NCBI GenBank assembly: GCA_904420065.1
Contig: CAJFTU010000018.1
Location: forward strand, 1-56,076
DNA: 56,076 nt
Source of the DNA: an uncultured Emergencia sp.
GTDB taxonomy: Bacteria > Bacillota > Clostridia > Peptostreptococcales > Anaerovoracaceae
Direction: 5' to 3'
Of this stretch, positions 24,926 to 33,673 are shown piece after piece (position 1 is the first letter of the stretch; each line of letters begins with the position of its first letter). Below the pieces are notes generated by a model. The model was not told the origin of the DNA, ran no database searches, and worked only from the letters and a program-made list of their open reading frames with translations. The translations under genes were made by a program, and so were the position numbers.

Positions 24926-26293
24926 TTACTTTTCCGCCTGGGTCAGCTCTCTGACCTTATTTTCCAGCTCTTTGTTGGAAAGGCTTGTAGTTCGATTATC
25001 CGCATACATCTCGTCGACCCATTCTTTCATCTTCACTACAAGCGGCGAATCCTTGTGAACCTGTTTCTCTCCTTTGAGATCATAGTGCTCGTTAATCCAG
25101 TAAGCAATTCCGGCAAGGCCGCTGGTCTTGCTGACCGCAACGCCGGGAGTCCTGTTGAGCAGTTTTTTCGTGTTGAAGATATTGTAGATTTCCTCGTCCT
25201 TCATCAGGCCGTCGGCATGTATGCCTGCCTTGGTCACGTTGAAATTAGCGCCTGCAAACGGCGTCATCGGCGGAATTTCATAACCCATCTCATCGCGGAA
25301 ATATCTGGCGATTTCCGTTACAACCGTCGGGTTCATGCCGTCGAGAGATCCCCGCAGAGAAGCGTATTCGAATACCATGGCTTCAAGAGGTACGTTACCG
25401 GTTCTCTCGCCGATTCCCAACAGAGAGCAGTTTACCGCTCCAGCTCCGTAAAGCCACGCGGTGGATGCGTTGGCCACAGCCTTGTAGAAATCATTGTGGC
25501 CGTGCCACTCCAACATTTCGCTTGGAACTCCGGCGTAATGCTGAAGTCCGTAGATGATGCCGGCTACGCTTCGCGGAAGGGCCGCTTCTGTATACGGTAC
25601 GCCATAGCCCATGGTATCGCAGGCTCTGATCTTTACCGGAACGCCGGCTTCTTCGGAAAGCTTCATGATCTCGTTGACAAACGGTACCACAAATCCGTAA
25701 AAGTCCGCCCTGGTAATGTCTTCAAGGTGACAGCGGGGCACTACGCCGGCTTCAAAGGCATCCCGAATGGTTTCCAGATAATAGTCCACCACCTGTCTGC
25801 GGGTCATCTGCATCTTTTTGAAGATGTGATAATCGCTGCAGGAAACCAGGATTCCCGTCTCCTTGATTCCCAGTTCCTTTACCAGTTTGAAATCTTCCTT
25901 TTTCGCCCGGATCCAGGTCGTAATCTCCGGAAACTTCAGATCCAGCTCCATGCACTTCTCAACGGCTTCCCGATCTTTCTTGGTGTAGATAAAAAATTCG
26001 GACTGGCGGATCAGACCGTAAGGTCCGCCCAGTTTGGAAAGCAGTTTATACAGATCGACAATCTGCTTGACCGTATACGGCTCCATGGATTGCTGACCGT
26101 CGCGGAAGGATGTGTCCGTAATCCAGATATCCTCCGGCATGTTCATCGGTACTCGTCTGTGGTTAAAGGCTACCTTGGGCACCTCATCGTAATTGTACAT
26201 ATCCCGGTAAAGATTAGGTTCTTTGATGTCCTGCAGGGAATATTTATAACTGGCCTGCTCCAGCAAATTGGACTTCTTTGACATTTCAAGCAT
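24926..26293 (-). CDS. Re-citrate synthase (homocitrate/isopropylmalate synthase-like)
   Basis: A 455-residue DRE-TIM metallolyase-fold enzyme. WITDTSFRDGQQSM is the metal/acyl-acceptor motif, and HGHNDFYKAVANA carries the metal His pair. The sequence and length match the Clostridium kluyveri Re-type citrate synthase branch rather than Si-citrate synthase, and the operon (aconitase, isocitrate dehydrogenase) points to citrate formation from acetyl-CoA and oxaloacetate. The start at 26293 is chosen for GGGAGG; a longer frame to 26494 crosses the promoter. Oxygen-sensitive Re-synthases supply 2-oxoglutarate for glutamate synthesis in anaerobes. Isopropylmalate or homocitrate synthase activity is the alternative. 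Confidence 0.85.
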   Translation of the reverse strand: MLEMSKKSNLLEQASYKYSLQDIKEPNLYRDMYNYDEVPKVAFNHRRVPMNMPEDIWITDTSFRDGQQSMEPYTVKQIVDLYKLLSKLGGPYGLIRQSEFFIYTKKDREAVEKCMELDLKFPEITTWIRAKKEDFKLVKELGIKETGILVSCSDYHIFKKMQMTRRQVVDYYLETIRDAFEAGVVPRCHLEDITRADFYGFVVPFVNEIMKLSEEAGVPVKIRACDTMGYGVPYTEAALPRSVAGIIYGLQHYAGVPSEMLEWHGHNDFYKAVANASTAWLYGAGAVNCSLLGIGERTGNVPLEAMVFEYASLRGSLDGMNPTVVTEIARYFRDEMGYEIPPMTPFAGANFNVTKAGIHADGLMKDEEIYNIFNTKKLLNRTPGVAVSKTSGLAGIAYWINEHYDLKGEKQVHKDSPLVVKMKEWVDEMYADNRTTSLSNKELENKVRELTQAEK

Positions 26294-26389
26294 CGGCGTT
26301 TCCTCCCTAATACCATATCCTGCAGGCGTAAACCACGGAAAGACGGTTCCGCCCGCTGCTGCTTCAGCGCGACAGTGCGCTGCGTTTCT

Positions 26390-26427
26390 ATGTATACAAG
26401 TATAATTGTTTATTTTTTGTTTGTCAA
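26390..26427 (-). promoter_or_regulatory. Promoter and GntR-type operator of the Re-citrate synthase operon
   Basis: On the minus strand TTGACA (26422-26427) and TATACT (26399-26404) are 17 bp apart. Overlapping the last -10 base and the start region is TTGTATACAT (26390-26399), a near-palindrome with the GTATAC core found at FCD-GntR operators. Repression by the operon's GntR protein is inferred. Confidence 0.65.
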
Positions 26428-26566
26428 TAGGGATTTCCCACCGCCGAAAAGTCTGCTGTATTTGACGTGACAGTTCCTGCCTCTGTTCTGACATTTCGAA
26501 TACTTCGGGAATAGAATTCCGCCAGACAAGAATACTATATGCAGAACATGGAAAAGGAGATCAGTC

Positions 26567-27268
26567 ATGAAGACTTTGCGTGAAAAGCTGAGAGGAGTTG
26601 TTGAACCAGGAAGCTGCACTCTGCCCGGAAAGATTTATGACACCTTTATGGTTTCTGTAATTTTACTCAGCCTTCTGCCTCTCGTGCTCAAGGATACAAC
26701 ACCGTTCCTTGCTTGGCTGGACTGGGCGGTGGTCGCTGTCTTCATACTGGACTACCTGCTTCGATTTTTCTCCACCTTCCGCTACCCCTTCACTTTTATG
26801 GGCATCATCGATCTGCTCTCCATTCTCCCTTCGCTCCTTCTGCTTTCGGCCGACGAACTGAAGCTTTTTCGCCTTCTCCGTTTCCTCCGGGCCATGGAAA
26901 TCTTCCGCGTCTTTAAACTGCTGCGCTACAGCCAAAACGGAGCGACGCTGATCCGGGTAATCAAAAAACAAAAAACAGCCCTGCTGCTGTTTCTCAGCCT
27001 GGCTGTTTCCTACATTTTTCTCTGCGCCCTGCTCCTGTTCAACATTGAGCCGGGAACCTTCGACGATTTCTTTGAAGCGGTCTACTGGGCGACCATGTCC
27101 CTGACTACCGTGGGATACGGCGACATCTGTCCGGTCACCGCAGCCGGACGGGCAATCACCATGCTCTCTTCCCTCATGGGCATAGCCGTCATTTCACTGC
27201 CGGCCGGAATCCTGGCTGCAGGGTACATCACGGAAGTCACCCGACCGTCAAAGGAAGCTTCCAAATAA
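26567..27268 (+). CDS. Voltage-gated-type potassium channel
   Basis: A 233-residue six-helix channel subunit. The selectivity filter TTVGYGD is at 180-186 and the S4 segment (about 99-120, LFRLLRFLRAMEIFRVFKLLR) carries regularly spaced Arg residues, as in bacterial Kv channels such as KvAP. S1-S3 lie at about 25-95, S5 at 138-158, S6 at 197-222. It would form a tetramer moving K+ down its gradient in response to voltage. No C-terminal regulatory domain. AAAGGAG precedes the ATG. Monocistronic and convergent with deoA. Confidence 0.92.
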   Translation: MKTLREKLRGVVEPGSCTLPGKIYDTFMVSVILLSLLPLVLKDTTPFLAWLDWAVVAVFILDYLLRFFSTFRYPFTFMGIIDLLSILPSLLLLSADELKLFRLLRFLRAMEIFRVFKLLRYSQNGATLIRVIKKQKTALLLFLSLAVSYIFLCALLLFNIEPGTFDDFFEAVYWATMSLTTVGYGDICPVTAAGRAITMLSSLMGIAVISLPAGILAAGYITEVTRPSKEASK

Positions 27269-27305
27269 CCGATAAGCGTCCCGCCTATATCCCTTTGGCG
27301 CCGTC

Positions 27306-28613
27306 TTACAGTCCCAATATGTTTTTGATCAACTGCGGCTTCTCCACTTTCTCTTTTCCGATAGAAAAGGCCTTCTCGGCTTCTTTCTGCGCCGATGTCA
27401 GCTTGTTTTTATTATTCCCGTAAACCACGGCGAGGCACTCGCCCCGGCTTACCTTATCGCCGACTTTCTTGCGAAGGAGGATGCCCGCCGAGAGATCCAC
27501 CGCGTCTTCTTTGGTCAGCCTTCCGGCGCCCGTGTGCTGGGAAGCCAGCCCCACGGCTTTCGCATCGATAGCCTGAACGAATCCGCTGCTGCCCGCCACG
27601 ATTTCCCTCTTCATCGACGCCTCAGGGAGCAGCTCCGGATGATCGATCACTTCTCCTTTTCCGCCCTGCCTGATGATCAGATTCTTCAGCTTCTCCAGTC
27701 CCGCGCCGCTGTGGAGGGCCTGCTGCGCCATGATCTGCCCTTCCGCTTCCGTCTTTACACGGCCGCCCAGGTAAATCATAATTCCGGCCAGCTTCAGTGA
27801 AAGCTGGGTAATATCCTCGGGACCTCTTCCCCGCAGCGTTTCGATGGCTTCCGCAACCTCCAGGCTGTTCCCCACAGCCTTTCCGAGGGGTTGGCTCATG
27901 TCGGTAATGACCGCTACGGTTCGCTTTCCGGCCGCGACGCCGATCTCACACATGATCTGTCCCAACTGAGCGGCCCGCTGCTGATCCTCCATAAATGCGC
28001 CGCTTCCGCATTTGACATCCAACACGATGGCGTCACTTCCGGCGGCTAACTTTTTACTCATTATGCTGGAAGCGATGAGTCCCAGATTTTCCACCGTACC
28101 CGTCACATCGCGCAGAGCGTAAATCTTTTTGTCCGCAGGCGTAATATGCGCGGTCTGTCCGATCAGCGCGATCCCGGTCTCGTTGACCTGCCGCAAAAAC
28201 TCTTCCGGTTCCAAAGTGGTGCGAAACCCCGGAATGGATTCCAGCTTATCCACAGTACCGCCGGTAAATCCAAGACCTCTTCCGCTCATTTTGGCTACGG
28301 GAACACCGCAGGCCGCGGCAAGAGGCGCCGTAATCAGGGTAGTCTTGTCTCCCACCCCGCCGGTGGAATGCTTATCTACCTTGATGCCGCGTATATCCGA
28401 AAGATCTACCGTGTCCCCCGAATAACGCATGGCGTTGGTCAGTTCAAAGATCTCTTCCCTGTCTATGCCCCGAAAAAAGAAGGCCATCAGCAGAGCCGAA
28501 GCCTGATAGTCCGGTATGCTTCCTTCCGTATAGCCTCTGACAAAATACTGAATTTCCGCCTGAGACAGCTTGCCGCCGTCTCTCTTCTTCAGGATGATAT
28601 CGATCATATTCAT
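27306..28613 (-). CDS. deoA: Pyrimidine-nucleoside (thymidine) phosphorylase
   Basis: A 435-residue phosphorylase. The signature KHSTGGVGDKTTLITAPLAAA (near 85, phosphate and nucleoside binding) and KMSGRGLGFTGGT are visible, with the alpha-domain at the start and the C-terminal PYNP domain. It cleaves thymidine, deoxyuridine or uridine with phosphate to base and (deoxy)ribose-1-phosphate. It overlaps the upstream deoB gene by four bases (ATGA), and DeoB acts on its sugar-phosphate product. Whether it is DeoA (thymidine-specific) or Pdp (broad) cannot be told; Gram-positive enzymes of this length are often broad. Confidence 0.93.
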   Translation of the reverse strand: MNMIDIILKKRDGGKLSQAEIQYFVRGYTEGSIPDYQASALLMAFFFRGIDREEIFELTNAMRYSGDTVDLSDIRGIKVDKHSTGGVGDKTTLITAPLAAACGVPVAKMSGRGLGFTGGTVDKLESIPGFRTTLEPEEFLRQVNETGIALIGQTAHITPADKKIYALRDVTGTVENLGLIASSIMSKKLAAGSDAIVLDVKCGSGAFMEDQQRAAQLGQIMCEIGVAAGKRTVAVITDMSQPLGKAVGNSLEVAEAIETLRGRGPEDITQLSLKLAGIMIYLGGRVKTEAEGQIMAQQALHSGAGLEKLKNLIIRQGGKGEVIDHPELLPEASMKREIVAGSSGFVQAIDAKAVGLASQHTGAGRLTKEDAVDLSAGILLRKKVGDKVSRGECLAVVYGNNKNKLTSAQKEAEKAFSIGKEKVEKPQLIKNILGL

Positions 28614-29785
28614 TTTTTTACCATCTCCCCGATGAAACTGGTTCCTATGGCTGTGGCCTCTGCGCCGAGATAATCGGCTATGGATGCGCCGATATCGGCA
28701 AACGTATCCCTCACGCCCAGATCGACGCCTTCCCGAACGTTCTTTCCATACACGAGAATCGGTACATATTCCCTGGTGTGATCCCAGCCGGAATGAACCG
28801 GATCGTTGCCGTGATCCGCGCAGATGATCAGCAGGTCTTCTTCCCGCAGGGCTCCTTCAATTTCGGGGAGCCGGCGGTCGAATTCCTCGATCGCTTTTCC
28901 GTACCCTTCCGGGTCGCGCCGATGGCCGAACTTGGAATCAAAGTCCACCAGATTGGTAAAGATCAGGCCGCCGAAATCCTCGCTCAGCGCTTCAATGGTC
29001 TTATCCACACCATCCATGTTATTTTCCGTGTGAACGGCTTTCGTCACACCCTGCCCGTTGAAGATATCGCTGATCTTTCCGATAGCATATACCGTCCCTC
29101 CGGCAGCGCTGACCTTGTCTAAAAGAGTTTCGGCTCCCGGAGATACGGCGAAGTCCTTCCTGTCGGAAGTCCTGACCCTCTTGCCGTTTTTCAGAACGTA
29201 CGGTCTGGCGATAACCCTTCCGCAGGCCCATTCTCCGGTCAAAAGCCTTCTCGCCGTCCGGCAGATAGAATAGAGTCGATCGAGAGGAATCACATCCGTG
29301 TTGGCCGCAATCTGAAATACGCTGTCCGCCGAGGTGTACACGATCGGCTTTCCCGTCGCCTCGTGTTCCTCGCCCAGCACCTCTATAATTTCCGTTCCGG
29401 AAGCCGGATAATTTCCCAGCGTTCCGACGCCGATCTCCCGTTCAAAGACCTGAATAAACGCCTCCGGAAATCCGCCTGGGTAGGTCTTGAAAGGAGTCTT
29501 CGTCTCGATTCCGGCAATCTCCCAGTGTCCCGTAATGGTATCCTTTCCTATAGAAAGCTCCCTGGCTTTTCCGTAAGCGCCTTCCGGCCGGGACACGGCA
29601 AATCGGCCGTCTGCGACTCCGCTGATATTTCCCAAACCCAGCCTGCTCAAATTCGGTATGGAAAAAGAGTCCATCTTTTCCGCGATATGGCCGAAGGTAT
29701 CCGCTCCCTGATCTCCGTAATTGCCCGCATCCGGAAGCGCTCCGACACCCATGCTGTCCATCACAATCAATACAGCTCTTTTCAA
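28610..29785 (-). CDS. deoB: Phosphopentomutase
   Basis: A 391-residue alkaline-phosphatase-superfamily mutase. N-terminal MDSMGVGALPDA carries the first metal Asp; DTITGHWE holds the phospho-acceptor Thr region; CADHGNDP and SGWDHTREYVP supply further metal ligands. It interconverts (deoxy)ribose 1- and 5-phosphate, feeding nucleoside sugars into the pentose pathway or acetaldehyde plus glyceraldehyde-3-phosphate. First gene of the deoB-deoA pair; the stop overlaps the deoA start by four bases. No deoC is present in the window. Confidence 0.96.
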   Translation of the reverse strand: MKRAVLIVMDSMGVGALPDAGNYGDQGADTFGHIAEKMDSFSIPNLSRLGLGNISGVADGRFAVSRPEGAYGKARELSIGKDTITGHWEIAGIETKTPFKTYPGGFPEAFIQVFEREIGVGTLGNYPASGTEIIEVLGEEHEATGKPIVYTSADSVFQIAANTDVIPLDRLYSICRTARRLLTGEWACGRVIARPYVLKNGKRVRTSDRKDFAVSPGAETLLDKVSAAGGTVYAIGKISDIFNGQGVTKAVHTENNMDGVDKTIEALSEDFGGLIFTNLVDFDSKFGHRRDPEGYGKAIEEFDRRLPEIEGALREEDLLIICADHGNDPVHSGWDHTREYVPILVYGKNVREGVDLGVRDTFADIGASIADYLGAEATAIGTSFIGEMVKK

Positions 29786-29815
29786 AATTCTTCACCTGCC
29801 CCTTCCTGTTCAGTT

Positions 29816-30535
29816 TTACCGTGGAAGCTGGTCCGTACAGCAGATCAGCTGCGGTTCCCCTTCCACATAATCGAGAGAAACCAATCTGTACTCTATTCCG
29901 TTAAACACGCCTTTTATCCCGTTTTTAAACGCATCCTTTCCGTGCAGATGACCGTAAACGCACATTTGAACGTTGAAGTCCTCCAGCATTCGGGTAAAAC
30001 CGGATCCCTGCAGCTTGTCGTTGGTGGGCGGATAGTGCAGAGCGGCAATGGTCATCTTCGCCCCGGCTTTTTCCGCCTCTTTCAGAGAAAATTCCAGGCG
30101 GAGAAGTTCCCTGTTGTAAATCTTCTCGTCGTGCTCGTCAAATCCTTCTGTCCCGGGACAGATCCAACCCCTTGTTCCGCAGACCGCAACGCCCTCTGCC
30201 GTCATATAGCAGTGATTCTGAAGAAAGGTCATGTCGTCGTAAAGACGGTTGAGCCGGGTCACCGAGGTCCACCACAGATCGTGATTTCCCTTGGTGATCA
30301 CTTTTCGTCCGGGCAGTCGGTGGATCCAACGCAGATCTGCCATCGCCTCATCCGCTCTGAGTCCCCAGGAGACGTCGCCGGGAATGATGACCAGATCCTC
30401 CTCTCCCACCTTTTCCTCCCAGTTTTTTCTGACCTTTTCATGATGGTTTACCCAACTGGGGCCGAAAATATCCATGGGTTTTTGAATTCTCTCATCAAAG
30501 GATAAATGTAAATCACCTATTGCAAATATGTTCAA
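29816..30535 (-). CDS. Calcineurin-like metallophosphoesterase
   Basis: A 239-residue phosphoesterase with the full metal-binding series: GDLHLS at 7-12, PGDVSWG, GNHDLWW, a later ALHYPP and GHLHG. The family's substrates vary from cyclic nucleotides to phosphoproteins and none is indicated here. It lies one base after rmuC and 30 bp before deoB on the same strand, so a four-gene transcript rmuC-phosphoesterase-deoB-deoA is possible. The length and motif spacing match a clostridial family annotated only as metallophosphoesterase. Confidence 0.9.
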   Translation of the reverse strand: MNIFAIGDLHLSFDERIQKPMDIFGPSWVNHHEKVRKNWEEKVGEEDLVIIPGDVSWGLRADEAMADLRWIHRLPGRKVITKGNHDLWWTSVTRLNRLYDDMTFLQNHCYMTAEGVAVCGTRGWICPGTEGFDEHDEKIYNRELLRLEFSLKEAEKAGAKMTIAALHYPPTNDKLQGSGFTRMLEDFNVQMCVYGHLHGKDAFKNGIKGVFNGIEYRLVSLDYVEGEPQLICCTDQLPR

Positions 30536-30536
30536 T

Positions 30537-31754
30537 CTATTTCTCCTCTAAATCCAGTAAGCCTGCCGATTCTTCCTCGGAAAGAGCCGTAACCTTCCGC
30601 AGCTTGCTCCTGATCATCCTCGAACGGGTTCCCACCAGTCGATCGAGATCTTCGTTTGCCTGATTGATCTTCTTCTGCGCCGCGGTCAGCACATCCTCAA
30701 ACTTACCGAACTCATTCTTTACCGCGCCTAATATATCCCATACCTCACTGGAATGCTTCTGTATTGCCAGAGTCCTGAATCCCATCTGCAGGCTGTTGAG
30801 AAGCGCCGCCATCGTCGTTGGTCCCGCAATGTTGACCTTGTAATCTCTCTGGAGGACTTCCACCAGGCCCCTGCGTACGACCTCGGCGTAGAGACCTTCA
30901 AAGGGCAGAAACATGATTCCGAAATCCGTGGTGTTGGGCGGCTCGATATACTTTTCCTTTATGTCTTTCGCCTCGGATTTGATGACCCTCTCCAACCGTT
31001 TGCCCGCCGCCTCTATAGCTGCCGGATCACCCTCATCATATGCGTCGGCAAGATGAGAATATACGTCGCCCGGAAATTTGGCGTCGATCGGCAGATAGAC
31101 CGGTTTATTTCCTTCACCGGGCAGTTTAATGGCGTATTCCACCCTTTCCGATCCCAAAGACTTAGTTACGACGTTTTCTTCATACTGGTCCGGCGACAGT
31201 ATCTGTTCCAATATGGAACCCAGCTGAATTTCTCCCAGTATGCCCCGCGTCTTAACGTTGGAAAGAACCTTTTTCAGATCGCCCACACCGGAAGCCAGAT
31301 TTTGCATCTCTCCCAGGCCCTTGTATACCTGCTCAAGACGTTCGCTGACCATGCGGAAAGACTGACCTATACGATCCTCCAGCGTCTTCTGCAGCTTCTC
31401 GTCGACAGTAAGGCGCATCCGTTCCAGCTGCCGGTTGTTATCCTCGGTCAGCTCCCCAATCTTCTGTGACATGGAATTTCGAATGTTCTCCAACTTCTGT
31501 TCGTTTTCCATAGCCATCCGGCTGAACTGCCTTCCCAGCGCTTCAAGCCGTTTATCCTGCATACGAGCGGTTTCCTGTTGGTTTCCCGCTACCATGTCTC
31601 CAAAGTTTCGAAAGGAATTATTTATGTATTGAATCGTCTCAATCCGCGATTCTTTAATTTCCTTCTGTACTGCGGAAAACTTTCCGAGAACGAGAAGGAG
31701 AACCAGCAGGACTGCGACGAGAAGAATCACAATGACTGCTTCTAAAAATCCCAA
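30537..31754 (-). CDS. rmuC: RmuC domain DNA recombination-limiting protein
   Basis: A 405-residue protein: one N-terminal membrane helix (about residues 5-24), a long coiled coil (about 30-130, ARMQDKRLEALGRQFSRMAMEN and similar heptads) and the RmuC nuclease-like domain (about 155-370; KTRGILGEIQLGSILEQIL, LPIDAKFPGDVY, DFGIMFLPFEGLYAEV). RmuC suppresses inversion at short inverted repeats and is thought to act on stalled or recombining DNA. Anchoring to the membrane is typical. Starts divergently from the FeoB-like gene. Confidence 0.93.
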   Translation of the reverse strand: MGFLEAVIVILLVAVLLVLLLVLGKFSAVQKEIKESRIETIQYINNSFRNFGDMVAGNQQETARMQDKRLEALGRQFSRMAMENEQKLENIRNSMSQKIGELTEDNNRQLERMRLTVDEKLQKTLEDRIGQSFRMVSERLEQVYKGLGEMQNLASGVGDLKKVLSNVKTRGILGEIQLGSILEQILSPDQYEENVVTKSLGSERVEYAIKLPGEGNKPVYLPIDAKFPGDVYSHLADAYDEGDPAAIEAAGKRLERVIKSEAKDIKEKYIEPPNTTDFGIMFLPFEGLYAEVVRRGLVEVLQRDYKVNIAGPTTMAALLNSLQMGFRTLAIQKHSSEVWDILGAVKNEFGKFEDVLTAAQKKINQANEDLDRLVGTRSRMIRSKLRKVTALSEEESAGLLDLEEK

Positions 31755-31838
31755 TGCCCGTACCTCTTTCTTTCATGAAAACTACTTATACACATACATA
31801 TATAGTATACCATTCTTTGAAAGGATTCAAAAGCAGAA

Positions 31839-32741
31839 ATGGATAATATCTCTTCTCTTTTCACCTGGATTTTTTTCGGCGATTTCGGCCTTCTCACCAT
31901 GACGCCCCGCTACCTGTTCCTCGTCCTGTTCCCCATCATGATCTTCCTTGGAATCTTTGGACAAATTCTGCCGCACATTCCGTTTCTGAGAAAGACCGGT
32001 CCTTTCACCAATCAATTCTTTTACGGATTCGTCGGCCTGGGCTGTACCACCGCCGCCCTCGCCTCTTTGGACTACATCCGTGACCGGTCTATGCGCTCTC
32101 GCATGGTCTGGATTCTGGTTCTTCTGATTCCCTGTTCGTCTCAGCTGGCCATTATCGCCTCATTTGCTGCGCTGGTCACCCTTCGGGTATTTCTCGTCTA
32201 TCTTTTTTTCTTCATTTTCTTCAGCGCAGTCCTCTACTCCCTCATCTCCAGGTTCTATCCGCTGAATGAAGGGATGGTCAAAATGGAAAGCTCCGAAACC
32301 GGCCTCCGGCTTTTCGCCGTTATCCGCTCCGCGTTTCGTTCCGTATTGGAAACGGCGCCGGCTTTCTGCGCAGGGAGCGTCGTCATCAGCATCGCCATGT
32401 ATTTCGGCGTACTGGACCGGCTCTGCGGCATATTCTCACCCCTGATGGAACGCTTCCTCCACTTGCCTGCCGAGGCCACGGAGCTCTTCATCCTCAATAT
32501 TCTGAAGAGAGATTTCGGCTCCGCTTCCCTCCTGTCCCTGGCCGGGAAAGGCGCTTTCGACGGATTTCAGATGATCACGATACTCACCATGCTGACGTTT
32601 TCGGTTCCCTGTTTCAATTCCACCATTCTCCTGTTCAGACAGCAGAAACTTCCCGATGCCTGCTTCATATGGCTCGGCAGCTTCCTTGCCTCTCTTTCCG
32701 TCGGCAAAGCTGTCAGCAGCTTTTTTTTCATCATCGGCTGA
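31839..32741 (+). CDS. FeoB-like membrane core protein without G domain
   Basis: A 300-residue, roughly eight-helix membrane protein resembling the Gate/core of the ferrous iron transporter FeoB: GFVGLGCTTAA at 63-73 with following RDRSMRSRM and IPCSSQLAI at 97-105 parallels FeoB's GFGCNVP...RERLMT...MSCGARL, and SVPCFNSTI at 255-263 parallels the second Gate motif near the C-terminus. The N-terminal GTPase, the GDI domain and any FeoA are missing, and no other feo gene is in the window. Some Gate-domain proteins instead transport nucleosides or act in sporulation. The binding site is weak (AAAGGA 14 bases upstream). Confidence 0.65.
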   Translation: MDNISSLFTWIFFGDFGLLTMTPRYLFLVLFPIMIFLGIFGQILPHIPFLRKTGPFTNQFFYGFVGLGCTTAALASLDYIRDRSMRSRMVWILVLLIPCSSQLAIIASFAALVTLRVFLVYLFFFIFFSAVLYSLISRFYPLNEGMVKMESSETGLRLFAVIRSAFRSVLETAPAFCAGSVVISIAMYFGVLDRLCGIFSPLMERFLHLPAEATELFILNILKRDFGSASLLSLAGKGAFDGFQMITILTMLTFSVPCFNSTILLFRQQKLPDACFIWLGSFLASLSVGKAVSSFFFIIG

Positions 32742-32790
32742 AGCGCACAGCGCTCCAAAACAAGTAAGAATAGTAATATTGCAGATTATG

Positions 32791-32799
32791 TGTTATACT
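32791..32799 (+). promoter_or_regulatory. Extended -10 box of the PepSY gene
   Basis: TGTTATACT (TGn plus TATACT) lies about 110 bp before the PepSY start codon; no good -35 is present, as expected for extended -10 promoters. Confidence 0.4.
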
Positions 32800-32912
32800 A
32801 TAGGATAAGATTGGGCAACAGCCTTCATTTCACAAGAGAATACAGCAGGCTGCAGCCGCAGTCATCCACAGACTCTCTGCCTTGAGCAGAAGAAATGGAC
32901 AGGAGGTCAAAA

Positions 32913-33497
32913 ATGGATAACAACGAACAGATAACGAAAAAAACCAAGAAAGGTAAAATAGGAATAATCATTGCTGTAGTCATCGTAGTTCTGGCCGTGA
33001 TCCTGCTGATTGCCGGCTTTTTCATGGGCGTCATCGGCGGAATCGACGAGCAGGAAGCCCGTCAGGCCGCTCTGGATCAGGTTCCGGGTTCCCAGGATGA
33101 AAACATTGTCTCTCTGGTCAAAGAATTTGACGACGGACGAATGGAATACGATGTAAAACTGGTCTACAATAACACCGCCTACGATTTTAAAATCCTTGCC
33201 AAAGACGGCAGTATTTACAATCAGGAACAGGAATCCATAGGCGGAACCCAGACAACCGTTCCCGACTCTTCTTCCGAGAAGGTCAATGACATCGGCATAG
33301 AGAAGGCGAAAGAGATCGCCATCGCTCAGGTCTCCGGCTCCACTGTCGGCGATATCGTGAAAGCGGAAGCGGATACTGACGACGGCGCGCTGAACTACGA
33401 CATCGAGATCATCTACAACGAAATTCAGTATGATTTTGAAATCAGCGCAGAAACAGGAGACGTGCTGAAGATGGAATCAGAGTCGATTTACGACTGA
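32913..33497 (+). CDS. Membrane-anchored protein with two PepSY domains
   Basis: A 194-residue protein: a short lysine-rich cytoplasmic tail, one membrane helix (about 18-42) and two PepSY repeats outside the cell, each with the pattern of an EARQAALDQV-like helix followed by (Y/V)DVKLVYNNTAYDFKI / YDIEIIYNEIQYDFEIS and a DG/TGD turn. PepSY domains are thought to modulate secreted proteases or bind peptides. AGGAGG lies before the ATG at 32913; an upstream in-frame ATG at 32895 is less well placed. Monocistronic. Confidence 0.85.
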   Translation: MDNNEQITKKTKKGKIGIIIAVVIVVLAVILLIAGFFMGVIGGIDEQEARQAALDQVPGSQDENIVSLVKEFDDGRMEYDVKLVYNNTAYDFKILAKDGSIYNQEQESIGGTQTTVPDSSSEKVNDIGIEKAKEIAIAQVSGSTVGDIVKAEADTDDGALNYDIEIIYNEIQYDFEISAETGDVLKMESESIYD

Positions 33498-33526
33498 TTA
33501 AATTTAAAAAACAGCAAAAAAAGCCT

Positions 33527-33611
33527 TTGATTCTTTTTTTCAACTTGTGATATAATTCAGGTGTTGCGTAGCGAAAGCGTAAGTCCAAACGGACTTACGC
33601 TTATTTTTTTT
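33527..33611 (+). promoter_or_regulatory. Promoter immediately followed by a terminator: attenuator-like leader of the MFS gene
   Basis: TTGATT (33527-33532) and TATAAT (33551-33556), 18-bp spacer, predict transcription from about 33563. Within 15 bases begins a perfect 12-bp stem (33575-33586 with 33591-33602), four-base loop, then ATTTTTTTT. A short alternative stem (TTGCG near 33564 with CGTAA at 33578-33582) would disrupt the terminator. The MFS gene starts 63 bp further on. The transcript could be attenuated, or be a 45-nt small RNA. Confidence 0.55.
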
Positions 33612-33673
33612 GAATATCAATCTTTGATTCGCCGTTTCAACTTACGAAAATTTTTAGAATGTGAGGTTTAAAC

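Noticed and set aside
26294-26494. N-terminal extension of the Re-citrate synthase
   Set aside because: It runs through a near-consensus promoter and has no homology; GGGAGG precedes the ATG at 26293.
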